Shown here piece by piece: positions 31,453 through 41,816 of a DNA stretch of 64,000 nt (within the stretch, counting starts at the first letter, position 1; each line of letters opens with the position of its first letter). The stretch is from an uncultured Bacteroidales bacterium (GTDB taxonomy: Bacteria > Bacteroidota > Bacteroidia > Bacteroidales > Muribaculaceae), in the NCBI GenBank assembly GCA_958418815.1, contig CATZGB010000004.1, positions 41,157-105,156 on the forward strand. The letters run 5' to 3'. Position numbers and translations under genes: made by a program. The notes below the pieces were generated by a model that searched no databases, was not told the origin of the DNA, and was given only the letters and a program-made list of their open reading frames with translations.

Positions 31453-34008
31453 TCAGATCCAGCGAGTGTATGCGAAGTCCATACGGTGGGGCAACGCGGG
31501 GTTGACCGGATAGAGGCGGTAGCCGTAGCGGAACACACCTGCATCCTTGAGTTTGGCATTGAGCTGGTATGTCAGCACGTTGCCTTCCTCTTTGATGACA
31601 TCAAACGGCTTTGTGTAATAGAACTTGTCTTCGCCGTCCATTGACTTGTAGACCACGAGCTCAAGCCCAAGGTCTTTGCCCAGGCCATTGGTGTCGACAA
31701 TGGCGCGGACAGTGTAGTCTGTTCCGGTTGTAGAGTTGGACACATCTGAAGTCTCGATGTCGAACACCTTGATTCCATCCCAAGCGGCAGCGACTTTCTC
31801 TTTCCAGGCAGCGATTTCCTTGGCCTTTGCATAGTTGTCGGCGGAGAGACGCTTGGTGCGGTCAGCCTCTTTGAGATAGAAGCGATCGATATAATCGTTG
31901 ATCATTCGGGTCATCGTGAAGTGGGGAGCAATCTTGGCGATTGAACGCTTGATGTACTGCACCCATTCAGGTGAATACCCCTTGGAATTCTTCGCGTAGT
32001 AGAGGGGTACAATCTCGTTTTCGAGCATCGAATAGATGGTGGCGGCATCGAGCTTGTCCTGCTGACCCTGGTCGGTATAGGTGCGCTTGTCAGTGAGGGC
32101 CCAGCCGGCATCCTCAGCAAAGCGGTATCCCTCATACCACCATCCGTCGAGCACTGAGAAGTTCAGCACACCGTTCATCTCGGCTTTCTCGCCTGAAGTT
32201 CCGGATGCTTCGAGGGGACGGGTCGGGGTGTTGAGCCAGATGTCTACTCCTGAAACGAGACGCTTGGCGACAATCATGTTGTAATCCTCCAGGAAGATGA
32301 TCTTGCCGAGAAATTCAGGCATACGCGAGATTTCCATGATACGCTTGATCAGGCCCTGGCCGGCAGCATCGGCGGGATGCGCCTTGCCGGAGAAGACAAA
32401 CTGCACGGGGAACTGCTCGTTGTTTACAATCTTCGACAGGCGTTCGAGATCTGTGAAGAGAAGGTGGGCACGCTTGTAGGTAGCGAAGCGGCGCGCGAAG
32501 CCGATGATGAGGGCGTTGGGGTTGATTTTGTCGACAATCTTCATCACCGAAGAGGGATCGCCCTGGTTGGCAAGCCATTTTGCCTTGAAATCTTTCTTCA
32601 CGAAATTGATGAACTTGTTTTTCATCGTCATTCGCATGTTCCAGATTTCCTGGTCTGAGCATTTGAGGATGCCCTTCCAGTTGGCGGGATTGGCCTGATT
32701 GTCAAACACCTCCAGGCCCAGCTTGTCGGCATAAAATTCTTTCCATTCCGAAGCGGCCCAGGTCGGCATATGCACACCGTTGGTCACATAACCGACGTGG
32801 CTTTCCTGCCAGTTGTAGCCTTTCCAGATGCCGGCGAACATCTTCTTGGAGACCTCACCGTGGAGCCAGCTCACACCGTTTGCCTCCTGGCATGTGTTGA
32901 GGGCGAAGACGCTCATCGAGAAACGCTCGTTGGTGTTGGGGTTCTCACGACCCATATTCATAAGGTCGTTCCAAGAGATACCGAGCTTGGCGGGGAAGCC
33001 ACCCATGTATTTGCCGAAAAGGCCTTCATCGAAGTAGTCATGGCCGGCAGGCACAGGGGTGTGGACGGTGTAAAGGCTTGATGCGCGCACCAGTTCGAGC
33101 GCGACCTGGAAGTCGAGATGCTGCTCCTGCACGAAATCGACAAGACGCTGCAGGTTGAGCAGGGCGGCATGGCCCTCGTTGCAGTGGAACAGGTCGCTCT
33201 TGATGCCGAGTTTCTTGAGCATCAGCACACCACCGATACCGAGCAGGTATTCCTGCTTGATACGGTTTTCCCAGTCGCCGCCGTAGAGCTTGTGGGTGAT
33301 GGGACGGTCAAACTCCGAGTTCATCTCGAAGTCAGTGTCCATCAGATAGAGATTCATACGGCCTACATTGACACGCCACACATGGCTGTAAATGATTCGG
33401 TCGTGATAGGGAACCTCAAGAATCATCGGACGGCCCGACTCCTCCATAACCTGCTCGATGGGGAGCTGGTTGAAGTTCTGGGGCTCGTAATTGGCAATCT
33501 GCTGGCCATCCACGCTGAGTGTCTGCGAGAAGTAGCCGTAACGATAAAGGAAGCCGACGGCCGTCATGGGCACACGTGAGTCGGAAGCCTCCTTGATATA
33601 GTCACCGGCAAGCACACCGAGGCCGCCGGAGTAGATTTTCAAGGCGTTGCAGAGGCCATACTCCATAGAGAAGTATGCCACTGAAGGCAGATCGTCACGC
33701 ATCGGTTTTGCCATATATTCCTTGAACATAGAATACACATGCTCGATGCGTTCCATCATTTTTTTGTCGGCGATGACCTCCTCGAGGCGCTCTGAAGACA
33801 ACTGCTGGAGGAGCATCACGGGGTTTTCACCGGTAGCGCGCCAAAGCTCCACATCGAGATCGTGGAAGACTGCCTTGGCTTCGCTGTTCCAAACCCACCA
33901 AAGATTTTTGGCGATCTCTTCAAGAGACTTGAGTTTAGAGGGGAGGTCGGATTTCACGGTAATGTCACGCCATACGGGGACATTAGTGTTGCTGACTTGG
34001 AGTTTCAT
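31453..34008 (-). CDS. glgP: Alpha-glucan (glycogen) phosphorylase
   Basis: 851 aa from ATG 34008. Releases glucose-1-phosphate from glycogen or maltodextrin. VAYFSMEYGL and YSGGLGVLAGDY near residue 100-120, FHCNEGHAAL, FARRFATYKRAHLLF, and the PLP region RPLEASGTSGEKAEMNGVLNF, where Lys binds the cofactor. It belongs to the bacterial/archaeal short N-terminal type rather than the E. coli type. It follows the glycogen synthase on the same strand at 89 bp. Confidence 0.92.
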   Translation of the reverse strand: MKLQVSNTNVPVWRDITVKSDLPSKLKSLEEIAKNLWWVWNSEAKAVFHDLDVELWRATGENPVMLLQQLSSERLEEVIADKKMMERIEHVYSMFKEYMAKPMRDDLPSVAYFSMEYGLCNALKIYSGGLGVLAGDYIKEASDSRVPMTAVGFLYRYGYFSQTLSVDGQQIANYEPQNFNQLPIEQVMEESGRPMILEVPYHDRIIYSHVWRVNVGRMNLYLMDTDFEMNSEFDRPITHKLYGGDWENRIKQEYLLGIGGVLMLKKLGIKSDLFHCNEGHAALLNLQRLVDFVQEQHLDFQVALELVRASSLYTVHTPVPAGHDYFDEGLFGKYMGGFPAKLGISWNDLMNMGRENPNTNERFSMSVFALNTCQEANGVSWLHGEVSKKMFAGIWKGYNWQESHVGYVTNGVHMPTWAASEWKEFYADKLGLEVFDNQANPANWKGILKCSDQEIWNMRMTMKNKFINFVKKDFKAKWLANQGDPSSVMKIVDKINPNALIIGFARRFATYKRAHLLFTDLERLSKIVNNEQFPVQFVFSGKAHPADAAGQGLIKRIMEISRMPEFLGKIIFLEDYNMIVAKRLVSGVDIWLNTPTRPLEASGTSGEKAEMNGVLNFSVLDGWWYEGYRFAEDAGWALTDKRTYTDQGQQDKLDAATIYSMLENEIVPLYYAKNSKGYSPEWVQYIKRSIAKIAPHFTMTRMINDYIDRFYLKEADRTKRLSADNYAKAKEIAAWKEKVAAAWDGIKVFDIETSDVSNSTTGTDYTVRAIVDTNGLGKDLGLELVVYKSMDGEDKFYYTKPFDVIKEEGNVLTYQLNAKLKDAGVFRYGYRLYPVNPALPHRMDFAYTRWI

Positions 34009-34097
34009 GTAGTGAGATGGTGTATAGTTTTGTGTGATTGTTTTTATATAGATGAATGTAATCTCTCGTTGCGCGTCACCTGTTGTCAAACATCGCG

Positions 34098-35777
34098 TCA
34101 GCCATGGAGCTGCTCATCACGCCGCTTGTCTGCGGCAGCGAGCGCCATACGGAAGGCGTCGACATAATAGGTGATGAAATAATCCCATTCGGCTTTTGAT
34201 GCAGTCTCCCTGGCTGCAGCGGAATCCGCGGCAATCACATCGGGGGAAGCAGTCGACATCGACAACATCGAATCAGCCAAAGCTTTCACGACATCATGAT
34301 AGTTTGAGTCGTTGCGAGGAATCACGACAACGCCGCTTTTGTCAAATCCATTCTGTCCGGAAGCAAGCACCCATTGGCCGAATCCGGAAAGAGATGTAGT
34401 GACAGTGGGCACGCCAAACGCGACGCTTTCCAGAGGTGTATATCCCCAGGGCTCGTAATATGACGGGAACACCGTCAGGTCAAGCCCAGCGAGTATGTCA
34501 TAGTAGGTCATATCCAGTATTCCGTCATTGCCGGTGAGATAACAGGGGACATAGACCACCTGCACCTTGGATTCCCCGTTTGTGGAGCTGAACCCGAGCT
34601 GACGGACACGGTTCAATATGACATCATCATCAGGGTTGTTGAGTTCATGGGTTATCACAGGCTCGGCCAAAGGCGAGGCAGGCATATCTGAATCCGCATC
34701 CATCGCCTCTTTCAAATCAACCCTCGGAGCCTTGGGCCACGCCGGCACCAATATATACAGGAGAAGATTCCGCGAAGGAGCCATGTCTTTGAGCATCTGC
34801 GCAGCATCCAGGAAGGCATCTATACCTTTGTTGCGGAACTCGCAGCGTCCCGAAGTGGCCACAACGAATGTGTCATCGGGCAACTCGCGTCCACACAGCT
34901 TGGAGCCGACATTGAGCATAGCCTTGCGTGCAGCCTGACGCGCACGTTTCTGGCGTATTTTCGTTGGAGCCCAATCTGCCGGGAAACCATTAGGGGTGAC
35001 TACATCGGGGCGGCGATCAAGAAGCTGCTCACATTCGGCTGCAGTGACATCGCTGACTGTGGTGAAACAGTCTGCGGCATGGGCGGCAGCCTTCTCAAGG
35101 GAGTGTTTCGACTCCATGTTCAGCTCACGAGCCATCTGGTCTCCGTTGTAACCGGGGAGATAATCATACAGAGGCTTGCCGTTGCCACAGATGCTTCGTC
35201 CTATGGATGTGGCGTGGGTCGTGAAGATGGTTCCCACGAATGGCACCTTCCATTTGGTGTACAGAAGACCCATGCCGGTGGTCCACTCATCAAAATGGGC
35301 CAGGACATTCTTATGGCGCATACGCTTGTAAGAGCATATGCTCTCGATGACAGCTCCGGCAGCAAGCGCAAACGCGCATCCTTCGTCATAGTCACCATAG
35401 GCATGCAGGGAATCCACTCCGAAGCGCGCCCACATTTCACCATAATAATAATCCTTTAGCCTGTACATACCCTGGAAATTGACCAGAATCACTATCGGCT
35501 TGCCGGGTATGTTCCATCTGCCTACTCTCACAGACACACCTTCAGGAAGAAGGGCTTTGTCGCGCCAAGGCTTGAGAAGAGATGGCACCTCCGAGAAATA
35601 AGGGGAGGGATTGTCTTCGGTCCAGACATCAGGGCCGATGAATATCGTTTTATCTTTGTATAGATTCTGGAGAGTCTGGGCTTTTGTAGATAAAACGGTA
35701 TAAATACCTCCTATTTTATTACAAACCTCCCAGCTCGTCTCAAAAATCATATCAAGATTCACGGGGTCAAACTTCAT
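34098..35777 (-). CDS. Glycogen synthase, GT3 (eukaryote-like) type
   Basis: 559 aa. GT-B glucosyltransferase of family 3. FETSWEVCNKIGGIYTVLS at residues 12-30 is the N-terminal hallmark; FTTHATSIGRS and TVSDVTAAECEQLL follow; the C-terminal part has PSYYEPWGYTPLESVAFGVPT with the catalytic Glu pair. Makes alpha-1,4-glucan from a nucleotide glucose. In Bacteroidetes this gene pairs with glgP, as here. A canonical promoter is at 35819-35851. Confidence 0.92.
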   Translation of the reverse strand: MKFDPVNLDMIFETSWEVCNKIGGIYTVLSTKAQTLQNLYKDKTIFIGPDVWTEDNPSPYFSEVPSLLKPWRDKALLPEGVSVRVGRWNIPGKPIVILVNFQGMYRLKDYYYGEMWARFGVDSLHAYGDYDEGCAFALAAGAVIESICSYKRMRHKNVLAHFDEWTTGMGLLYTKWKVPFVGTIFTTHATSIGRSICGNGKPLYDYLPGYNGDQMARELNMESKHSLEKAAAHAADCFTTVSDVTAAECEQLLDRRPDVVTPNGFPADWAPTKIRQKRARQAARKAMLNVGSKLCGRELPDDTFVVATSGRCEFRNKGIDAFLDAAQMLKDMAPSRNLLLYILVPAWPKAPRVDLKEAMDADSDMPASPLAEPVITHELNNPDDDVILNRVRQLGFSSTNGESKVQVVYVPCYLTGNDGILDMTYYDILAGLDLTVFPSYYEPWGYTPLESVAFGVPTVTTSLSGFGQWVLASGQNGFDKSGVVVIPRNDSNYHDVVKALADSMLSMSTASPDVIAADSAAARETASKAEWDYFITYYVDAFRMALAAADKRRDEQLHG

Positions 35778-35818
35778 ATAGAAAATTCAGTTTGTTGTAA
35801 ATTGTCCTGTTTAGGGTG

Positions 35819-35851
35819 CAAAGGTAATCATTATTTTCTCATTAATGCAAA
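35819..35851 (-). promoter_or_regulatory. Promoter of the glycogen synthase-phosphorylase operon
   Basis: On the minus strand TTTG (35851-35848), 21 bp, TACCTTTG (35826-35819). The rest of the spacer to 36065 is AT-rich and empty. Confidence 0.6.
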
Positions 35852-36065
35852 TTTTATCCATAAAAATCCCAATCCTGTAATAAAATAATGCTACCGAAAT
35901 TCACAAAATATTCCGATTTATTTGTTTTTTCGGGCGGTTTTCGTTAATTTTGGGGTTGAAATCATAAAGATATACGGACTAAATAAAAAATATTTTCATT
36001 TATCCGTATTTGTTTTTCGTTTTTAAATCGAGCCTTCAACACAGCGTCGCCTTTGCAGCAAAAAA

Positions 36066-36422
36066 ATGATGAACAGAGACAGAGTCTATTTTCTTGACAC
36101 ATATGTCGCGGGGCGTCTCTACGGAGATGCCGACCTGGCGTGGCCCCACCTAAGGGTCGGGCAAAGAATATCACTTGTCAGGGAAGATGACAACGAGAAA
36201 GACCCTGGCGCGATTGCGTTGCATGTACGATATGGTGACGAGACGGCAAAGCTCGGCTATGTCCCGATGCGGAAAAACCAACCACTGGCACTGCTGCTTG
36301 ACATGGGCTGGGGAGAGGCATTTGAAGCGACCATATCCAAGCTTGACCCCACAGCCACATACGACCGCCAGATTGGTGTCACAATCAGAATTTTAAGAAA
36401 CAACCGAAATGGGAAGTCCTGA
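36066..36422 (+). CDS. HIRAN domain protein
   Basis: 118 aa, a single HIRAN domain: TYVAGRLYGDAD, LRVGQRISLVREDDNEKDPGAIALHV and KLGYVPMRKNQPLALLLDMG. HIRAN domains bind 3' DNA ends in Rad5/HLTF proteins; stand-alone bacterial forms are of unknown role. Its stop overlaps the start of the next gene by 14 nt, tying it to the hemerythrin regulator. Confidence 0.82.
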   Translation: MMNRDRVYFLDTYVAGRLYGDADLAWPHLRVGQRISLVREDDNEKDPGAIALHVRYGDETAKLGYVPMRKNQPLALLLDMGWGEAFEATISKLDPTATYDRQIGVTIRILRNNRNGKS

Positions 36423-37434
36423 CTCCAACACGACAGCATCTTGCTACAGCCCGACGCAGACCATGCGCTCGATAATCTCAGACAACTCATTGCTGCTTAT
36501 GGCATTGAGCCGTTTCGGCATACCATTGGGATTTGGCGACAAGACCGTGGAACAAATATGCGTGGAGCAAGGCATAGACTGCCCCACGTTCCTGACGGTC
36601 GCAGATTACATATCAGGCCACGCATATTCACCTGACAACATCGACCTCGAACAGCTGATGGCGTATCTGAAAAAGGCTCACAGCTACTTCCTCGACTTCC
36701 AGCTGCCAATGATTCGCCGCAAACTGCTCGAAGCCATCGACATTTCAGGAGTGGACTCTATCGGCTTTCTCATTTTAAGGTTTTACGACGATTACGCCAC
36801 AGAAGTGCGCGCCCATATGGAAGTGGAGAATGACCACGTGTTTCCATATGTCGCGGCCCTGCTTGAAGGAACCCTTGACAAGAATTTCTCAATCGAGTCT
36901 TACGCCAAAGGCCATGTCCACATTTCTCCCAAACTCCAGGAGTTGAAAGACATCATCGTGAGATATTACCCGGAGAACTCCAACGACCTGCTGACATCCG
37001 CCCTGTTTGACATCATCACCTGCGAGCAAGACCTGAGCGCACACTGCATGGCTGAGGACGACCTGTTCATCCCGGCTGTGAGCCGCCTGGAAGAGAAAAT
37101 TGAGACCGAGGAAATGAAAAAGAACTCTGGGGAAGGGAGTACGCCCGATGAGAACTCCGACGCCAAGTCATCCGACAGCTCAGACACGACAACAGACGCG
37201 GAAAAGCTCAGCACACTCTCAGAAAGGGAAAAAGAAATTGTGTGTCTCATTGCCAAGGGATTGACCAACAAGGAAATCGCAAACCAGCTGTATCTGTCGG
37301 TTCATACCGTGGCGACCCACCGACGCAACATAAGCAGAAAACTGCGCATCCATTCACCTGCCGGCCTGACAATCTTCGCGATAGTCAACGGCTTGCTGCC
37401 AATCGCCGATATTCCGCGCTCCAGATTCCAATGA
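36409..37434 (+). CDS. ScdA/hemerythrin-like domain fused to LuxR-type DNA-binding domain
   Basis: 341 aa. Residues about 30-75 look like the ScdA_N (DUF542) helix pair. Residues about 85-235 are a hemerythrin-like four-helix bundle with KKAHSYF, VRAHMEVENDHVF and LSAHCMAEDDLF as His/Glu iron ligands. An acidic Ser/Asp linker (about 240-270) leads to a LuxR helix-turn-helix (LSEREKEIVCLIAKGL, VHTVATHRRNISRKL). Likely an iron-based sensor of oxygen, NO or iron-cluster damage that acts directly on DNA (inference). Confidence 0.85.
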   Translation: MGSPDSNTTASCYSPTQTMRSIISDNSLLLMALSRFGIPLGFGDKTVEQICVEQGIDCPTFLTVADYISGHAYSPDNIDLEQLMAYLKKAHSYFLDFQLPMIRRKLLEAIDISGVDSIGFLILRFYDDYATEVRAHMEVENDHVFPYVAALLEGTLDKNFSIESYAKGHVHISPKLQELKDIIVRYYPENSNDLLTSALFDIITCEQDLSAHCMAEDDLFIPAVSRLEEKIETEEMKKNSGEGSTPDENSDAKSSDSSDTTTDAEKLSTLSEREKEIVCLIAKGLTNKEIANQLYLSVHTVATHRRNISRKLRIHSPAGLTIFAIVNGLLPIADIPRSRFQ

Positions 37435-37482
37435 AACAAAGGCATCGACAGATGCCTGCTCCCACAACAACCACGATTCTCC

Positions 37483-38601
37483 ATGAAATTCGCAGACATA
37501 CCAGGCCACGAACCAACCAAGGAACGCCTCCGGGCAATGGCCGACAATGACCGGCTTCCACACGCGATTATAATTGAGGGCCCTCCCGGAATCGGGAAAT
37601 TCGCCATCGCGCGCGCTGCCGCCCAATACATACACTGCACCAACCGCAACAACGGCGATTCCTGCGGACGATGTCCGTCATGTGTGCAGCACCAATCATT
37701 CAACCATATCGACACCATATATTCTTTTCCGGTGTTGAAATCGGCAGGGGGTGCTGTCAGCGACGACTTTATGCCGCTATGGAAGGAATTCCTTGGCAAA
37801 AGCCCGTATATGGATTTTGAATTGTGGCAGAAAATGCTCGGCAATCCCAACGGGCAACCCGTCATATACGTTGACGAGTCTCAGGAAATCATACGCAAAC
37901 TTTCGTTCACTTCCCACGGCTCTTCCTGCAAGATCGTCTTGATGTGGCTGCCCGAGAAGATGAACATTCAATGCGCCAACAAGCTTCTCAAACTGATAGA
38001 GGAACCATTGCCTGGCGTGAAATTCATATTCGTGTCAAACAAACCAGGCGAGATACTGCCCACCATATATTCGCGTCTCCAGCGCATAGAGACAAGACGG
38101 CTCGCCGACAGCGAGGTGGCCCAACGTCTGCAATCCGAAAACGGCATGGGCCCGGAAGACGCCATGGCCCTGGCGCATCTTGCAAGCGGCAGCATGCTGT
38201 CTGCCCAAAAAGCCCTGTCTGCAAATGGCGAAAACCAGGAGTTCCTTGCATTGTTCCAGAAACTAATGAGGCTTGCCTACCAGCGTAAGATCGGATTGCT
38301 CAAGAAATGGAGCCAAGATGCGGCAGCCCTGGGGCGAGAGCCTGCGGCCCGGTTCTGTGCATACTGCCAACGGCAGGTTCGTGAGAACTTCATCGCCAAC
38401 TTGAAGATTGCCCAGTTGAATTACCTCAACCGTGAAGAGCTTGCGTTCAGCCGTAATTTTTCACCATTCATCAACGAAAAGAATGTCGAGCAACTCTCCA
38501 GACTGTTCAACGAGGCCCGGGAGGACATCACGGCAAACGGCAATGGGAAAATAATATTTTTCGACGTGGCCGTGAAGGTAATTCTGCTTTTGAAAAGATG
38601 A
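37483..38601 (+). CDS. holB: DNA polymerase III subunit delta' (clamp loader)
   Basis: 372 aa. AAA+ clamp-loader fold. Walker A GPPGIGKF at residues 33-40, zinc module CGRCPSCVQH near residue 66, and EEPLPGVKFIFVSNKPGEILPTIYSRLQ (arginine-finger region) in the middle. It shares ATGA with the next gene (4-nt overlap). Confidence 0.9.
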   Translation: MKFADIPGHEPTKERLRAMADNDRLPHAIIIEGPPGIGKFAIARAAAQYIHCTNRNNGDSCGRCPSCVQHQSFNHIDTIYSFPVLKSAGGAVSDDFMPLWKEFLGKSPYMDFELWQKMLGNPNGQPVIYVDESQEIIRKLSFTSHGSSCKIVLMWLPEKMNIQCANKLLKLIEEPLPGVKFIFVSNKPGEILPTIYSRLQRIETRRLADSEVAQRLQSENGMGPEDAMALAHLASGSMLSAQKALSANGENQEFLALFQKLMRLAYQRKIGLLKKWSQDAAALGREPAARFCAYCQRQVRENFIANLKIAQLNYLNREELAFSRNFSPFINEKNVEQLSRLFNEAREDITANGNGKIIFFDVAVKVILLLKR

Positions 38602-41600
38602 AACCATTCCTTTACAGTGTGGCCGAAGCCTACATACGCAATGAGGCTTCTGAGCTTTCTGACTATTGCTTCGTATTCCCCAACAAACGTAGCGTGGTGT
38701 TTTTCCATCACGCGTTTGCCCGTGCGTCACGCGAATTGGGCATCAACGTCATACATCCGGCATCGACCACAATCTCCAGCTTCATAGAAGACCTGGTTCC
38801 GGGAAAGCCGGCCGAACGCCTGGAGATGATCCTGATTCTCTATCATGCTTACCGTGAGGTGATATTCCGACACTCAGGCGGAGGGCGCGAAGCCCAGGAG
38901 ATTGCCGAGATGGTGGACTTCAACAAGTTCCAGCGCTGGGCCGATATGATCATCGGTGATTTCAACGATGTCGACATGTATATGGTAGACGCTGGGCAAC
39001 TTTTCCCAAACCTAGAGCATTACCGCGAGATCTCGGCCAATTACCTTGAACCGGAAGTCATCGAGGAGATAAAACGCCATTGGCGCATAGATCGCATTCC
39101 AGAATACAACGACTCTTTCTGGAACCACATACTGCACACCGCCCCGTCAGAAGAGCATAATGGGAGCCAAGCGGAACCTGACACAACCAAAGGGAGCGCG
39201 CTCCGTTTTTTCAGGCTATGGCAGATCATGCTTGAACTTTACGAGGTTTTCAGACTCAGGATGTCTGAGGCCGGCCTGTTTTATCCAGGAATGGCCTACC
39301 GCGAAGCCACACGCATCATACGCGAACGCACCCGAAGCGATTTTGACCATCGCCGGTATATCTTCGTCGGATTCAACATGCTTTCAAAAGCGGAGGAAAC
39401 CATATTCCTTGAGCTGAAAGACAAACGTGGGGAGGATTTGTTTTCAGCACCGTTCGCCGACTTCTATTTCGATGATGCGTCGCCCGCCTTCACTATGCCC
39501 GGCAACACCTCGGCATCTTTCCTCCACCATTACACACAGCTTTTCCCCTCTCTGTATGACTGTGTGGAACAAATCTCCGGATTCCCCAGAATAGAAATAT
39601 CCGGCATCGCGTCAAAGGCAGGCCAAGCCAAACTCGCAGGAGCCATAGTCGACCATCTGTATCCCGCGTCCAAGGAATGGAGCCTGGAACAACTAAGACG
39701 CACAGCGATAATCCTGCCGCAGGAGACCATGGCCCGCGGTGTGGTCGCGGCGTTGCCGGAATGGATAAACCCGGTCAACCTGACAATGGGCTACAGGCTG
39801 CGCGACAGCAAAGCCGCGGGGCTTGTAAAAAACATAGTGTCGATGCATCTCCGTTCAAGGAAGAACAGGGAATCGGGTCACACATTTTTTTATGAGGATG
39901 TCGTTAGAATCCTCACACACCCGATTATCCGGCAGATTTATCCGCTGGAATGCAGCCGAATCATATACGACATAAATGTCAACAGGTGGTACAACATCAA
40001 TGGAGAATATCTCACCGGGCATTATCCCGAACTGTCGGTCATATTCAGATATGTCGATGACACAACTTCACGCGAAGAGGTGTTCTCCTATTTCGAGAAC
40101 CTGTTCTCCTGGATACTGTCACACCTGGAAGCCAAAGGTTCCGCGACAGACCTCCCCGACCTGGACGGCACCGAAATAGAGCAAGCGACAACCCTTCCGG
40201 CCGGAGCCCTTGTCGACAGGATGCTGGCCAGGGCATATTTGCGGGCCCTCAGACGACTCCGCGACCTATCCACGCGGTATCTTGGAAGGAATGACATTTT
40301 CCTCGCCGACTCCACCCTGTTTCATCTTATCGAACGGCTCGTTGGCGGTGAGATTGTGAATTTCGAGGGACGGCCACTTGACGGGCTCCAGGTGATGGGT
40401 GTACTTGAGGCCCGTGGCCTTGATTTCGAGAACATCATCATTCCATCGATGAATGAGAAAGTTTTCCCAAGGAAACATTACCAAAAATCATTCATCCCGC
40501 CCCACCTGCGGCGCGCGTATGGGATGTCTACCCAAGACCACCAGGAGAGCATCTACTCATATTACTTCTACCGTATGATATCACGCGCGTCAAGGGTATT
40601 CCTTTTTTACGATGCCCGCACCCAAGGTGTCGGCGGGGGCCAGATGTCGCGCTATCTAAGCCAGCTCCTCCATCTTTACCGTCCGGAGGGCATATCATGC
40701 CGCATACTCGGCTATGGGGTGGAATCAAGGGAATCGCTTCCGATAAGCGTGAGGAAAACTCCAGCCATAATGGCCGAGCTGAAGCGCTATCAGGCAATGG
40801 AGAACCCCCGATACCTTTCGGCAAGTTCCATCAACCAATACATAAATTGCCCGTTATCATTCTATCTCACATCCATCGCGGGATATAAACGGGAAGATGA
40901 GTTTCATGACTATATGGATGAAAGCACTTACGGGACCATAATTCACGGAGTGCTTGAAGACCTGTACAAAGCCGAACGCGAAAGCCTGCCACAGGGACGC
41001 TTCAACCGCCAGGCAATCGAGCGTCTGATGAAAAAGGATGTGGCAATCGAACAAGCCATCACCCGGCGCATCAACCATCATTACAACCGGCTCGGGGAGG
41101 ACAGCCTTGTGCCATTGAAAGGTGACGCAGAGATATTTGGTGAGATAATGAAGAAATACATCCTCCTTGTACTTAAAAGAGATATCGAAGCGGGTGAATT
41201 CGAATACCTGGCTGGAGAGTTCGACAACTCCGGGCGCTTGCGCCTGCAAGGCTCCAGCGAGTCGATGGAAATCAACTTCAAATTCACTATCGACCGAATC
41301 GACCGGCTCGTATCGGTGGCAGACGGCTCCACAAGACTCAGAATCATCGACTACAAGACCGGCGAGGATGAGACATCGATAATCGACATTAAGGACATGT
41401 TCCAGGACCGTGGCAAATCCAGCAAAAGGGCCAAAGCAATGCTGCAACTGTTTCTGTATTGTCAGGCTTTCGCTCAGGCGAAAAGCCTCGCCGAGCCCAT
41501 ACAGCCTTGGATTTACTCCATACGCAAGGTTGCCACAACCCCATTCTCACCCCTGAAAATATCCGCGCCCCAGACTGATGACAAAAAAGCACGGAGAAAA

Positions 41601-41765
41601 ACAGAGATAACGGATTACCGGGATTATGCAATCGAGTTCAACGATCTGATGCTCGAAGTGCTTGCCGACCTTTTCAATCCCGAAATCCCGTTCACGGCGG
41701 CAACGGATGACCATGCCTGCACATTCTGTAAGTTTACCGAAATATGCCGCAAAAGGCCAAGATAG
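38598..41765 (+). CDS. AddB-like helicase/PD-(D/E)XK nuclease with Fe-S cluster
   Basis: 1055 aa. The N-terminal 600 residues form an inactivated helicase-like scaffold. At the C-terminus a RecB/AddB-type nuclease has GTIIHGVLEDLY, TIDRIDRL and IIDYKTG, framed by Cys in INCPLSFYLT and CTFCKFTEIC, the four-cysteine cluster staple of AddB. It probably takes part in double-strand end resection. No AddA partner is in the window. Confidence 0.85.
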   Translation: MKPFLYSVAEAYIRNEASELSDYCFVFPNKRSVVFFHHAFARASRELGINVIHPASTTISSFIEDLVPGKPAERLEMILILYHAYREVIFRHSGGGREAQEIAEMVDFNKFQRWADMIIGDFNDVDMYMVDAGQLFPNLEHYREISANYLEPEVIEEIKRHWRIDRIPEYNDSFWNHILHTAPSEEHNGSQAEPDTTKGSALRFFRLWQIMLELYEVFRLRMSEAGLFYPGMAYREATRIIRERTRSDFDHRRYIFVGFNMLSKAEETIFLELKDKRGEDLFSAPFADFYFDDASPAFTMPGNTSASFLHHYTQLFPSLYDCVEQISGFPRIEISGIASKAGQAKLAGAIVDHLYPASKEWSLEQLRRTAIILPQETMARGVVAALPEWINPVNLTMGYRLRDSKAAGLVKNIVSMHLRSRKNRESGHTFFYEDVVRILTHPIIRQIYPLECSRIIYDINVNRWYNINGEYLTGHYPELSVIFRYVDDTTSREEVFSYFENLFSWILSHLEAKGSATDLPDLDGTEIEQATTLPAGALVDRMLARAYLRALRRLRDLSTRYLGRNDIFLADSTLFHLIERLVGGEIVNFEGRPLDGLQVMGVLEARGLDFENIIIPSMNEKVFPRKHYQKSFIPPHLRRAYGMSTQDHQESIYSYYFYRMISRASRVFLFYDARTQGVGGGQMSRYLSQLLHLYRPEGISCRILGYGVESRESLPISVRKTPAIMAELKRYQAMENPRYLSASSINQYINCPLSFYLTSIAGYKREDEFHDYMDESTYGTIIHGVLEDLYKAERESLPQGRFNRQAIERLMKKDVAIEQAITRRINHHYNRLGEDSLVPLKGDAEIFGEIMKKYILLVLKRDIEAGEFEYLAGEFDNSGRLRLQGSSESMEINFKFTIDRIDRLVSVADGSTRLRIIDYKTGEDETSIIDIKDMFQDRGKSSKRAKAMLQLFLYCQAFAQAKSLAEPIQPWIYSIRKVATTPFSPLKISAPQTDDKKARRKTEITDYRDYAIEFNDLMLEVLADLFNPEIPFTAATDDHACTFCKFTEICRKRPR

Positions 41766-41816
41766 CATTTGCGAGCGCCTTACGCAAGACTAACCCTCCA
41801 AAACCATTACTCAACA

